Positions 57,167 to 64,000 of a stretch of DNA of 64,000 bases are shown piece by piece (position 1 is the first letter of the stretch; the number at the start of each line of letters is the position of its first letter). The notes below the pieces were generated by a model that was not told the DNA's origin, ran no database searches, and was given only the letters and a program-made list of their open reading frames with translations. The stretch is from Melioribacteraceae bacterium 4301-Me (lineage in GTDB: Bacteria; Bacteroidota; Ignavibacteria; Ignavibacteriales; Melioribacteraceae). The DNA lies in assembly GCA_041538185.1 (NCBI GenBank), contig JBGORM010000010.1, positions 1-64,000 of the forward strand, written 5' to 3'. The position numbers were made by a program, and so were the translations under genes.

Positions 57167-58102
57167 ATGAGAAAAAAAGTTATTCTAACTGGCTCTACTG
57201 GGTTAATAGGCAAAAAATTATTTCTCAAGTTAAAGGAAAAAGAATATGATGTAATTATTTTTTCACGAAACTTAGATAGAGCAAAAAGAATTAATTTTGG
57301 TGCAAAAGATTATGTCCATTGGGATGTTAAATCTGCAAACGACTTAAAAGGAAAACATGATTGGGAAAAACAATTGGAAGAAGTTCATGCAATCATTCAT
57401 CTTGCTGGTGAAAATATTATGGCAAAAAGATGGACTTCAGGACACAAAAAGAAAATATTGGAAAGCAGAATTTATGGAACAAGGTCTTTGGTAGATGCTG
57501 TCAGCAATATACAAAATAAACCAAAGGTTTTTATTTGTGCTTCTGCAGTAGGTTACTACGGCAATTCTGAAAATGAAGTCGATGAAAATTCCCCATCAGG
57601 CAATGGCTTTTTAGTTGAAGTAGTAAAAAAGTGGGAAGAAGAAGCGGCTAAAATAGAAGACTTAAATGTAAGAAGAGTAAGTATTCGACTTGGGATAGTA
57701 CTCGACAAAAACGAGGGTGCTTTGCCTAAATTGTTGCTTCCATTCAAATTGTTTATGGGCGGATATTTAGGAAGCGGTAAGCAATGGTTCCCGTGGATAC
57801 ATATCGAAGATGTAGTAAACATATTTTTATTTGCGCTTGAAAACAATCAAATTGCAGGTGCACTTAATGCCGTTTCTCCAAATCCAGTTAGAATGAAAGA
57901 GTTTTGTAAAATACTTGGTAAAGTAATGAACCGACCATCATATTTGAACGTGCCGGCCTTTGCCATAAAAGCAGTACTTGGGGAAGCTGCAAATAGTATA
58001 TTAGAAGGGGCTAAGGTTATACCGCTAAAAGCCTTCAGTAATGGATACAAATTTAGTTTTGATAAGCTTGAAGACGCACTAAGAAATATTTTAGAAAATT
58101 AA
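57167..58102 (+). CDS. TIGR01777-family NAD(P)-binding epimerase-like protein
   Basis: A cytoplasmic short-chain/extended-dehydrogenase-fold protein of 311 residues. The nucleotide-binding loop is GSTGLIGKK (residues 8-16). Diagnostic segments are HLAGENIMAKRWTSGHKKKILESR, SAVGYYGNSENEVDE with the YxxxN/K-like centre, RLGIVLDKNEGALPKLLLPF and WFPWIHIEDVVNIFLFALEN. The C-terminal about 50 residues resemble the DUF1731 domain of this family. The substrate is unknown. It is convergent with the pilin-like gene set; the 101-bp inverted-repeat element lies between. Confidence 0.9.
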   Translation: MRKKVILTGSTGLIGKKLFLKLKEKEYDVIIFSRNLDRAKRINFGAKDYVHWDVKSANDLKGKHDWEKQLEEVHAIIHLAGENIMAKRWTSGHKKKILESRIYGTRSLVDAVSNIQNKPKVFICASAVGYYGNSENEVDENSPSGNGFLVEVVKKWEEEAAKIEDLNVRRVSIRLGIVLDKNEGALPKLLLPFKLFMGGYLGSGKQWFPWIHIEDVVNIFLFALENNQIAGALNAVSPNPVRMKEFCKILGKVMNRPSYLNVPAFAIKAVLGEAANSILEGAKVIPLKAFSNGYKFSFDKLEDALRNILEN

Positions 58103-58106
58103 TTTA

Positions 58107-58207
58107 TGAGCCTACTCTAAAAAAGTCTAATTAGTAAAAACGAACCCGTAATTTGATTCTAAATCAAATTCAATCTTCTTTAAAAAGACCTTTTTAGATT
58201 CGGCTCA
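58107..58207. repeat. 101-bp inverted-repeat element between convergent genes
   Basis: 21-nt imperfect terminal inverted repeats (58107-58127 and 58187-58207; TGAGCC...GTC with GAC...GGCTCA, four mismatches). In the centre is a separate hairpin, AATTTGAT (58150-58157)/ATCAAATT (58163-58170). It begins 5 bp after the epimerase stop and ends 1 bp before the pilin-gene stop, so it may serve as a bidirectional terminator. Confidence 0.75.
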
Positions 58208-58208
58208 T

Positions 58209-59504
58209 TTACTCATACCAAGAAACAATTTGATATGAACCCGTACCAGGGAAATATGGCGGCGAAGCAATCCTAAGACGCTCATCGTATCTATATCTTT
58301 TGTTAAATCCAGTTACAACCCCATAATTATCAAAAGTACCAACTGCTTTTCTAACTTTTTGTTGAATACCGCCGTACAAATCAATAAAACCCCCACCAAC
58401 TCTAGTATCGTAATTTTCAGCTCCAAAGCCTGCCTGTTCGCTGTAAATTGAAGCATCAATTTTAATTCCTGTTCTGTTCACAAGGTTATCAGAAATTAAT
58501 ACTTCATTTTGAGTTACAATACCAAAAAGATCAGTAGATGAAGGATTAGTTCTTGGGTCTGTATTGTAAACCACATCATCATCAAGAAATACTTTCCCTT
58601 TAGATTGCGCATAATTACCCGTCGCAGAGGCACCAACAGTGTACTGACCTTTAATTGTTCCTTTTAATCTTATATTTCCATTATCTACAAAAATTACACC
58701 GTTAGGCGCAAAAGTGGAAAGCAAAACGCTTGTATATTTATCTCTTGACCTGAATTTATATTTTAAACTATCACCTTGAAAAGTAAGATATACAGTATCT
58801 TTGTTAGTAAAAACTGCTCCACCAGAATTTGCTGCAGCTCTTAAATTACTTACGCCATCTGTAGGCATTGGTATATCAACACCGTTTTCATATCCTCCAT
58901 AAAATTTTGGGTCATCTGTCCCAGGTACCCAAACTTGAACTCTTCTCCATCTATTTCCAACTCTAACCCACCTTGTTTCCCAATGACCAGGATTGAAATA
59001 AACTAAGCTATCGCGGTTTGTAACTTTACCCCAAAAAACTGGCGAGCCAGCAACTTGCAAATTGCCTTGAATATGCAGTGGTCCCCAAACAGTATCACCC
59101 GTCGTCCACCAAATATTAGATGGCTCTTGTGCCGAATAATATGTAAACTTCGAGAACTTACTCGGTTGTAATGTTACTTGAATTTGTTTCGTAACTCCAT
59201 CATATATACCAGAGGCGATAATCTTACGTATATTTTGAAAAGGGTCTACAACTTCAACAGTAACGTTTATCGTACCACCCCCAAAAGTCATGTTATTATA
59301 ACCTGCTGTCCATGCAGGATCTAAGAATATTCTGTTACATGCCATATTTGCAGCTGCACTGGCAAGATTGTAAGCGGCCGTCTCATCGTAATAACTTGTT
59401 AGGTTATCTACTGAAGTAGTTGCAACACGATTAAAATTGCTGCCTGCAACTAAAAATATTAAGCTAAATCCTAATACTAATAATATTGCTGCTTTACCGC
59501 CCAT
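58209..59504 (-). CDS. PilX-like/DUF4900-type exported protein, second set
   Basis: A 431-residue protein with an N-terminal hydrophobic helix (MGGKAAILLVLGFSLIFLVAG). The following region (SYYDETAAYNLASAAANMACNRIF) resembles the amphipathic pilin helix of PilX-like proteins. The long C-terminal part is beta-rich and contains APNGVIFVDNGNIRLKGTIKGQYT and a STDLFGIVTQNEVLI segment of DUF4900 type. It is about alignable along its length to the 60881-62266 product but lacks the inserted CH motif. No T9SS tail is seen. It is the last of three genes that repeat the set upstream. Role as a minor pilin is inferred from gene order and N-terminal form. Confidence 0.72.
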   Translation of the reverse strand: MGGKAAILLVLGFSLIFLVAGSNFNRVATTSVDNLTSYYDETAAYNLASAAANMACNRIFLDPAWTAGYNNMTFGGGTINVTVEVVDPFQNIRKIIASGIYDGVTKQIQVTLQPSKFSKFTYYSAQEPSNIWWTTGDTVWGPLHIQGNLQVAGSPVFWGKVTNRDSLVYFNPGHWETRWVRVGNRWRRVQVWVPGTDDPKFYGGYENGVDIPMPTDGVSNLRAAANSGGAVFTNKDTVYLTFQGDSLKYKFRSRDKYTSVLLSTFAPNGVIFVDNGNIRLKGTIKGQYTVGASATGNYAQSKGKVFLDDDVVYNTDPRTNPSSTDLFGIVTQNEVLISDNLVNRTGIKIDASIYSEQAGFGAENYDTRVGGGFIDLYGGIQQKVRKAVGTFDNYGVVTGFNKRYRYDERLRIASPPYFPGTGSYQIVSWYE

Positions 59505-59513
59505 TTCTTTTTT

Positions 59514-60134
59514 CTAACGATTATTTAAATTTCTTGCTACTAAACGAATTTGTCGCCAAAAAATTGTTGAATATTGCTGATTATAACCTGCAACTGTTTC
59601 TACTTGTAAATCAATTTCAATTCTGTGTATTTCCCCTGGATGTACAACTGGAGTTGGCAAAATAGAGCCTAATGAATTATAGTAAGTAAGATGAAATAAA
59701 GTTACACCCAGATTAGAACCGCGTGGGGTTTCGCTATTTAACACTCTGTATAACATTCTATCATTAGGATTTGGAGTACTGGATAGTTCACTTGTTGGAC
59801 CTAAGTAATAATGAAGCGTATCTACATTGCCATCGCCGTTGGGATAAAGCGGGGGGTTAGCAACGTCAGTTAAAAATGTAATGCTACTCGTATCGGCGTA
59901 AATTATAGCCTTTGAAGGATCCGGAATCTTATTAAAATTTTTACAATAACCAATTTTTCTAAAATCGTATTCAATTAGTTTAACAATCTCAGTAAGATCC
60001 TGCTGAACAATTAATTCAGAACTGTTTGTATAAGTATTTTGCACTGTTGCATCGTTCAGACGCAAAAGAATCAACAACAACATTGCACCAATAACTGTTG
60101 AACCTAATATGTCAAGTAATGTACTTGAACCCAT
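59514..60134 (-). CDS. PilW-like pilin-related protein, second set
   Basis: A 206-residue protein with a short polar start and an N-terminal hydrophobic helix (GSTVIGAMLLLILLRLND). Next is VQQDLTEIVKLIEYDFRKIGYC, which matches the DxRxxGY pattern of PilW-type minor pilins. Its C-terminus ends in IFWRQIRLVARNLNNR. It is a clear paralogue of the 62278-62877 product. The leader is MG-SSTLLD: a possible MG|xxxxxD cleavage site with Asp instead of Glu at position 5 of the mature chain. It lies 9 bp upstream of the PilX-like gene. Confidence 0.72.
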   Translation of the reverse strand: MGSSTLLDILGSTVIGAMLLLILLRLNDATVQNTYTNSSELIVQQDLTEIVKLIEYDFRKIGYCKNFNKIPDPSKAIIYADTSSITFLTDVANPPLYPNGDGNVDTLHYYLGPTSELSSTPNPNDRMLYRVLNSETPRGSNLGVTLFHLTYYNSLGSILPTPVVHPGEIHRIEIDLQVETVAGYNQQYSTIFWRQIRLVARNLNNR

Positions 60135-60139
60135 ATTAT

Positions 60140-60670
60140 TTACCTAAAGTACCAATAACTATAAACTGTCTTTAGCAAAATTGTATCTTGCTTAGCAGTG
60201 TTTTCATCTATCATAGCAGGACTTGTAACTTTAACTGTTAATCTTTTATTCCATGTTCTTTGATTTGATACTTGTTCTGGATTAGCATCCGAAACATAAT
60301 CTACAGCACAAAAAGTCTGAAAAACGATATATGCACTGCTCGATATATACACAGTATCAATTTTAGGTGTTGTTCTAAAGGCGTTAAAGTCATCTATGTC
60401 GTCGAAAGCAGGATAAACTTCGCCGGTTTCGGCTTTTAACACTGCACTCAATTGATTTGTGCTTGAAACAGAACCTGCAATTGTGTTTTCGTCAAAAGAC
60501 TTACTGGTAGCCTCTTCTATTAATGAAGTTGCCATCGATACGGATAACAAGCCTATTTTTGAACGATCTAATACATTGTTAGTTGTTAATAATGTAGCAT
60601 TAACTCTTAAAATTACTAAAGAAAGTAAGAAAATTGCCCCTATTGTAATTAACATTTGACCAGTATTCAT
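60140..60670 (-). CDS. PilV-like pilin-related protein, second set
   Basis: A 176-residue protein with an N-terminal hydrophobic helix (MNTGQMLITIGAIFLLSLVILRVN). The following GLLSVSMATSLIEEATSKSFDE segment has the form of a pilin helix. The C-terminus (TVKVTSPAMIDENT, ending YSYWYFR) matches the first-set paralogue at 62881-63384. Only weak leader features (MNTG before the helix) are seen and there is no Glu at position 5. It opens the second three-gene set, 5 bp before the PilW-like gene; 210 bp separate it from the first set. Confidence 0.7.
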   Translation of the reverse strand: MNTGQMLITIGAIFLLSLVILRVNATLLTTNNVLDRSKIGLLSVSMATSLIEEATSKSFDENTIAGSVSSTNQLSAVLKAETGEVYPAFDDIDDFNAFRTTPKIDTVYISSSAYIVFQTFCAVDYVSDANPEQVSNQRTWNKRLTVKVTSPAMIDENTAKQDTILLKTVYSYWYFR

Positions 60671-60822
60671 AATGCTATCTCTTATCCAATAATAAGATAA
60701 ATAATTTTAGTACTTGTCTCAATCAGTTTTTTATAAATACCTTTAATTTATTTATTATCGGTTAAATTATTTTTTTGTTTACTAAGGTGGTAAATGTTTA
60801 GGATTGAAAATTTTTATTAGCT

Positions 60823-60883
60823 TAGTAGCCGTTTGCCTTTTTAGCCTTAAGAGTAATTTTTAAGTTAATTAATGCGGCTACTA
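60823..60883 (-). terminator. Long-loop hairpin at the end of the first pilin-like set
   Basis: TAGTAGCCG (60823-60831) and CGGCTACTA (60875-60883) form a perfect 9-bp stem across a 43-nt loop. The right arm includes the stop codon of the 60881 gene. Between the two pilin-like sets, it could attenuate read-through into the second set. No long T-run follows directly, so a terminator role is tentative. Confidence 0.35.
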
Positions 60884-62266
60884 CTCTAACCACGAAACAA
60901 CTTCGTAGCTTTTTGTATTTGGGAAAGATGGTGGGACAGAAGTTAAAAACCTATTATCGTAACGATGGACAAATTTTAAGCCTCTTATTGGGTTACCTTT
61001 ATAATCATATTGAGCCGTAGCCCTGGTATTTGACGCAATTAATCCTCCTAATATGTTCCATTGACCTAAGAAATTCTGATTAATCAGGCCATCTTCAGGA
61101 CCGATAGTACCGTTTTGTGCATACATAGAAGCTTGCGTATAAATATCTTTCCCGCGTGTATTAGGGTTATCTTGAATTCGAATATTCTGTTCAGCTACAA
61201 TACCAAGCATATCGGTTGAATTAGGATAAATTCTGGGGTCTTTGTTATAAACAAGATTATCTTCAAAGTAAACATTACCTGCATTTGTAATTTTTGATTT
61301 TGCCGCCACTATTGTTACTTTACCATTTAATGTACCCTTTGTATAAATATTTCCGCCTTGTACATATATTACACCATTAGGAGCGAAAGTACTTAAGTTA
61401 ACCGTTTTAGAAGATGACCAATTTCCAGCACCAATTTTCTGACTATAGGTTAAAGTACCGTCAGAATTAAAATAAAGCCTTACATTTACTAAACTTTTTG
61501 TTCTTGTAGTGTCATAAAAAATATAATCAGCGTTAGAACGCAAGTTTGTTGTATCAAACTCCAATGGAATATTTACGCCATCTTCGTAGCCTCCATAAAA
61601 TTTAGGGTCTTTTGGTGAGCCCATCATTTTCAATCCTTTTGCGGAAGTAGCTTTTCCCCAAAATACTGGTGAGCCGTAAGTTGTTAGCCATTCATTAACA
61701 TGAAACGGTCCTTCAAATGTATCTCCCGTAGCAGGGTAAGCACTCATAGTTGAATAGTAATTACCAAACTTTGCAAAACTGCTTCCTCTTAGTAATACTT
61801 CTACAACTTTAGTTACACCATTATAGGTTCCTTCAGAAATTATTGTGGCAGTTTGACCACCAGATGATTGACCGCTACAATCGCCCAGATAATCACCGTG
61901 TGCTAAATGTGAAGGTACTGCGGAAACAGGTACCCACATTGAATGTTTTGCATTAGGATTACCTGGGGGAGTGTGACATATTAACACTTTTCCTGCAGTA
62001 CCGGTTATTGTATTGCTAACATAAACATTCAAAACGCCTCCATCAAAACTTAAGTTCTGGTAACCGGCATCCCATGTTTTATCCATAAATATTTGATTTG
62101 CTGCCATGTTCGCACCACTTACAGCTATATCGTATGCTTTAGTTACAGTATAATAACTTGAATAATTATCAACTGCGCGTGTAGATAGATTAGAGAAATT
62201 TAAACCTACTACTAAGAAAATCATACTAAAACCAAGTACAACTAAAAGTGAAGCCTTGCCACCCAT
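60881..62266 (-). CDS. PilX-like/DUF4900-type exported protein with a CHxPPGNP insertion
   Basis: A 461-residue protein like the 58209 product: N-terminal helix (MGGKASLLVVLGFSMIFLVVG), a pilin-like helix (SYYTVTKAYDIAVSGANMAANQIF) and a beta-rich DUF4900-type C-terminus (APNGVIYVQGGNIYTKGTLNG, STDMLGIVAEQNI). It differs by about 50 extra residues at 89-138 containing VLICHTPPGNPNAKHS and AVPSHLAHGDYLGDC. This Cys/His motif also occurs in unrelated secreted proteins of many bacteria, to my knowledge. The insertion interrupts the N-terminal domain, not the C-terminal one. It ends the first three-gene set. Confidence 0.75.
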   Translation of the reverse strand: MGGKASLLVVLGFSMIFLVVGLNFSNLSTRAVDNYSSYYTVTKAYDIAVSGANMAANQIFMDKTWDAGYQNLSFDGGVLNVYVSNTITGTAGKVLICHTPPGNPNAKHSMWVPVSAVPSHLAHGDYLGDCSGQSSGGQTATIISEGTYNGVTKVVEVLLRGSSFAKFGNYYSTMSAYPATGDTFEGPFHVNEWLTTYGSPVFWGKATSAKGLKMMGSPKDPKFYGGYEDGVNIPLEFDTTNLRSNADYIFYDTTRTKSLVNVRLYFNSDGTLTYSQKIGAGNWSSSKTVNLSTFAPNGVIYVQGGNIYTKGTLNGKVTIVAAKSKITNAGNVYFEDNLVYNKDPRIYPNSTDMLGIVAEQNIRIQDNPNTRGKDIYTQASMYAQNGTIGPEDGLINQNFLGQWNILGGLIASNTRATAQYDYKGNPIRGLKFVHRYDNRFLTSVPPSFPNTKSYEVVSWLE

Positions 62267-62277
62267 TTTTTACGCCT

Positions 62278-62877
62278 TTATCTATTTCTTAAATTTCTTG
62301 CAGCCATTCTTATCTGTCGCCAAAAAATAGTTGAATATTCATTATCATAAGCAGCATAATTTTCAACTTTGACATCAATTTGCATTGTGTTGATTTCACC
62401 TGGTACAGCGACTGGGGTTGTTAATTCGTTACCTAATGAATTAAAGTAACGTATCTTAAATTGTGTCACGCCTAAATTAGAGCCATTTGGTGTTTCACTA
62501 TTAACAACACGGTATAAAATTCTATCTCTTGGGTTAGGTGTTGAAGATAATTCACTGGTTGGACCTGTATAATAATGCAATGTATCAGGTATTCCGTCTG
62601 AATTCACATCGGTTAAAAAAGAAATCGAGTTCGAATCAGCAAAAAGAATTGCCTTAGATGGATCAGGTATTGCCTGCCAATCTTTACAATAACCAATTTT
62701 CCTAAAATCATATTCTAATAGTTCCACCAAGTCAACTAAGTTTTGTTGAACAATTAGCTCTCCACCGTAAGTGTATGTATTTTCAACTGCAGAATCGTTT
62801 ATCCTTAATAAAATCAGCAACAACATACCGCCAATTATAGTTGAACCCAAAATATCAATTAAGGTGCTAAATCCCAT
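62278..62877 (-). CDS. PilW-like pilin-related protein, first set
   Basis: A 199-residue protein closely similar to the 59514 product over its full length. Shared segments include STPNPRDRILYRVVNSETPNG and STIFWRQIRMAARNL. N-terminal helix (GSTIIGGMLLLILLRIND) followed by LVELLEYDFRKIGYCKD, the PilW-like DxRxxGY pattern. The putative leader is MG|FSTLID, which has Phe1 as in type IV pilins but Asp instead of Glu5. It lies 3 bp after the PilV-like gene and 11 bp before the PilX-like gene. Confidence 0.75.
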   Translation of the reverse strand: MGFSTLIDILGSTIIGGMLLLILLRINDSAVENTYTYGGELIVQQNLVDLVELLEYDFRKIGYCKDWQAIPDPSKAILFADSNSISFLTDVNSDGIPDTLHYYTGPTSELSSTPNPRDRILYRVVNSETPNGSNLGVTQFKIRYFNSLGNELTTPVAVPGEINTMQIDVKVENYAAYDNEYSTIFWRQIRMAARNLRNR

Positions 62878-62880
62878 ATA

Positions 62881-63384
62881 TCACCTAAAATACCAATAAC
62901 TAAAAATTGTACTTAGTTTAACAGTATCAGACATAGAAGGACTAGTAACTGTTACAGTGAGTTTTTTATGCCAGGTTTTTACTGAAGAAGGCACATCTGG
63001 ATTAGTTGGATTAACATAAACTACTTTGCACTTAATGTTAAAAACAGCTGATTGGAAAGTTGAATCTCCTTCAGTAGATTTTGAAAAATTATTGAAGTCA
63101 TCAAAGTCATTAAAATTTGGGTAAACCTCTCCAGATTCGGGTCCAAGATTCAATGGATCCGTTAAGCTAGATAAACTTGACACACTTGAAGTATCGGTTG
63201 CAGAATCAAATGCTTTGCTAGTTGCTTCTTCAATTATCGATGAACCTAAGGAAACAGCCATTACACCAAACTTAGTATCCAACATTACTGACGACGTGCT
63301 AAAAAAAACGTTATTAATCCGCAAAATAACAAGTGTAAGTAACACTATTGCTCCTACTGTAATAAAAAGCTGGCCAGTACTCAT
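62881..63384 (-). CDS. PilV-like pilin-related protein, first set
   Basis: A 167-residue protein with an N-terminal helix (MSTGQLFITVGAIVLLTLVILRIN) and a following SLGSSIIEEATSKAFD segment. It is a paralogue of the 60140 product. No Glu5 is seen; the leader would be at most four residues (MSTG|Q). First of the three-gene set, so its promoter should lie in the 63385-63589 gap that also serves the divergent methyltransferase-family gene. Assembly would need a pilus or T2SS-like machine, none of which is encoded in the window. Confidence 0.72.
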   Translation of the reverse strand: MSTGQLFITVGAIVLLTLVILRINNVFFSTSSVMLDTKFGVMAVSLGSSIIEEATSKAFDSATDTSSVSSLSSLTDPLNLGPESGEVYPNFNDFDDFNNFSKSTEGDSTFQSAVFNIKCKVVYVNPTNPDVPSSVKTWHKKLTVTVTSPSMSDTVKLSTIFSYWYFR

Positions 63385-63589
63385 TGTAAATTTCTTTTTT
63401 TATTAATCCTTATAACAAGATTCGTGCTAACGGACTCACATCAAAAATAAAAAAAATAAAGCAAATTATTAATAACATGTAATATCGACAGGTAAAAAGG
63501 TAATGGGCAAATTATTTACCGCACAAAAAGCATTCAATACTTAACAAGAAAGTTCTTATATTAATTAATAGAATTTCCTGGGGGTTCAG

Positions 63590-64000
63590 GTGGAACCAAT
63601 TAACATTCTTACTGCTTTGGGAGTATTTTTATCCATGGCTGCAAATTGGTCGGGTACAAAGAAAGGATTAAAAACTTCCATAACAAAAGTACAAGAGCGG
63701 CCCGATAGTTTTCTACAGAAATTACCTCCAAATGTATCGGTTATTATTTTATTGTTTATTTTCTTTGGCATATTTAATATAGGCGTATTGCCCACAGAAA
63801 TTAAGAACAATTATAATAACTTAAGGATTGGTGGATTGATAATTTTTTATTTATTCTCATGGCTGCAAGTAGTTTCCTTTCGTTCTTTAGGTAGCTTTTA
63901 CACACAAGAAATTGTAATATTAAAAAGACATGAATTATGTACATCTGGGATTTACAAAACAATCAGGCATCCACAATATTTAAGTCAAATTTTGAGTGAT
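63590..64000 (+). CDS. Isoprenylcysteine/phospholipid methyltransferase-family protein, partial
   Basis: The first 137 codons of a membrane protein run off the right edge with no stop. At least three hydrophobic segments are seen (NILTALGVFLSMAANW, VSVIILLFIFFGIFNIGV, IGGLIIFYLFSWLQVV). The end ELCTSGIYKTIRHPQYLSQI is the signature of the isoprenylcysteine carboxyl methyltransferase/PEMT family, whose members methylate lipids or small acceptors with SAM. The start is a GTG at 63590 with TGGGGGT upstream. Because the gene is cut, the C-terminal SAM-binding part is not visible. Confidence 0.75.
   Translation, partial: MEPINILTALGVFLSMAANWSGTKKGLKTSITKVQERPDSFLQKLPPNVSVIILLFIFFGIFNIGVLPTEIKNNYNNLRIGGLIIFYLFSWLQVVSFRSLGSFYTQEIVILKRHELCTSGIYKTIRHPQYLSQILSD

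Noticed and set aside
63586..63810. Minus-strand reading frame of 74 residues at the right end
   Set aside because: The plus strand here encodes the methyltransferase-family gene with a recognisable ending motif, so the minus frame is a shadow.

Overview
The window is an AT-rich bacterial chromosome segment that looks like a member of Ignavibacteria (Ignavibacteriota, within the Bacteroidota/Chlorobiota lineage). The lineage call is an inference. It rests on a secreted chitinase with a C-terminal type IX secretion (T9SS) sorting tail of the YPNPFN type, a PorV/PorQ-family outer-membrane protein, a GldA/GldF/GldG-like ABC module, a Bacteroidota-type LptE, a K+-type membrane pyrophosphatase, and mostly weak Shine-Dalgarno sites. 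There is one tRNA (Ala, CGC anticodon) and no rRNA, CRISPR array, complete insertion sequence or prophage.

Layout. 0-5 kb: catalase-peroxidase KatG, a small Cys-rich protein, an aldo/keto reductase and a free-standing AlaX-like editing domain. 5-17.5 kb, minus strand: membrane pyrophosphatase, an unknown conserved protein, the gldA-gldF-gldG-DUF4340 ABC operon, YbaK deacylase, a tail-specific protease, a glycosyltransferase and PdxB. 17.8-20.5 kb: an mlaE-mlaF-mlaD-like lipid transporter operon. 20.5-21.5 kb: a non-coding nest of repeats. 21.5-25.5 kb, minus strand: sigma-54 activator, LptE, processive glycosyltransferase and TPR protein. 25.8-30 kb: MiaB, SPOR protein, metallo-beta-lactamase-fold protein, RpiA and a small protein. 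30-34.5 kb: DUF1684 lipoprotein, a wrecked histidine kinase and an intact 815-residue PAS/GAF histidine kinase. 34.9-37 kb: AguB and AguA (agmatine to putrescine) and tRNA-Ala.

39.8-53.4 kb, minus strand, reads as one glycan-utilisation and secretion block, probably for chitin or chitosan: TonB-dependent receptor, secreted T9SS-type protein, PorV-like protein, GH9-CE4 fusion, GH18 chitinase, ROK sugar kinase, MFS transporter and SIS-domain phosphosugar protein. Facing it are a second ROK protein that has lost its nucleotide-binding and catalytic residues, and a TlpA-like thioredoxin. 58.2-63.4 kb holds two tandem copies of a three-gene set resembling PilV/PilW/PilX minor pilins with atypical leaders. 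One PilX-like copy carries an inserted Cys/His motif. A truncated isoprenylcysteine-methyltransferase-family gene runs off the right edge.

The most unusual signal is in the non-coding DNA. A 16-17 nt word built on CACCACTTCGTG recurs about eight times. At three sites it is flanked by direct repeats of 4, 6 and 8 bp that look like target-site duplications, and one of these sits in frame inside a histidine-kinase ATPase domain. There are also two oppositely oriented MITE-like elements with shared ends, an 85-bp repeated block, repeated short hairpins, a 101-bp inverted-repeat element between convergent genes, and a three-way-junction RNA-like fold followed by a T-run.
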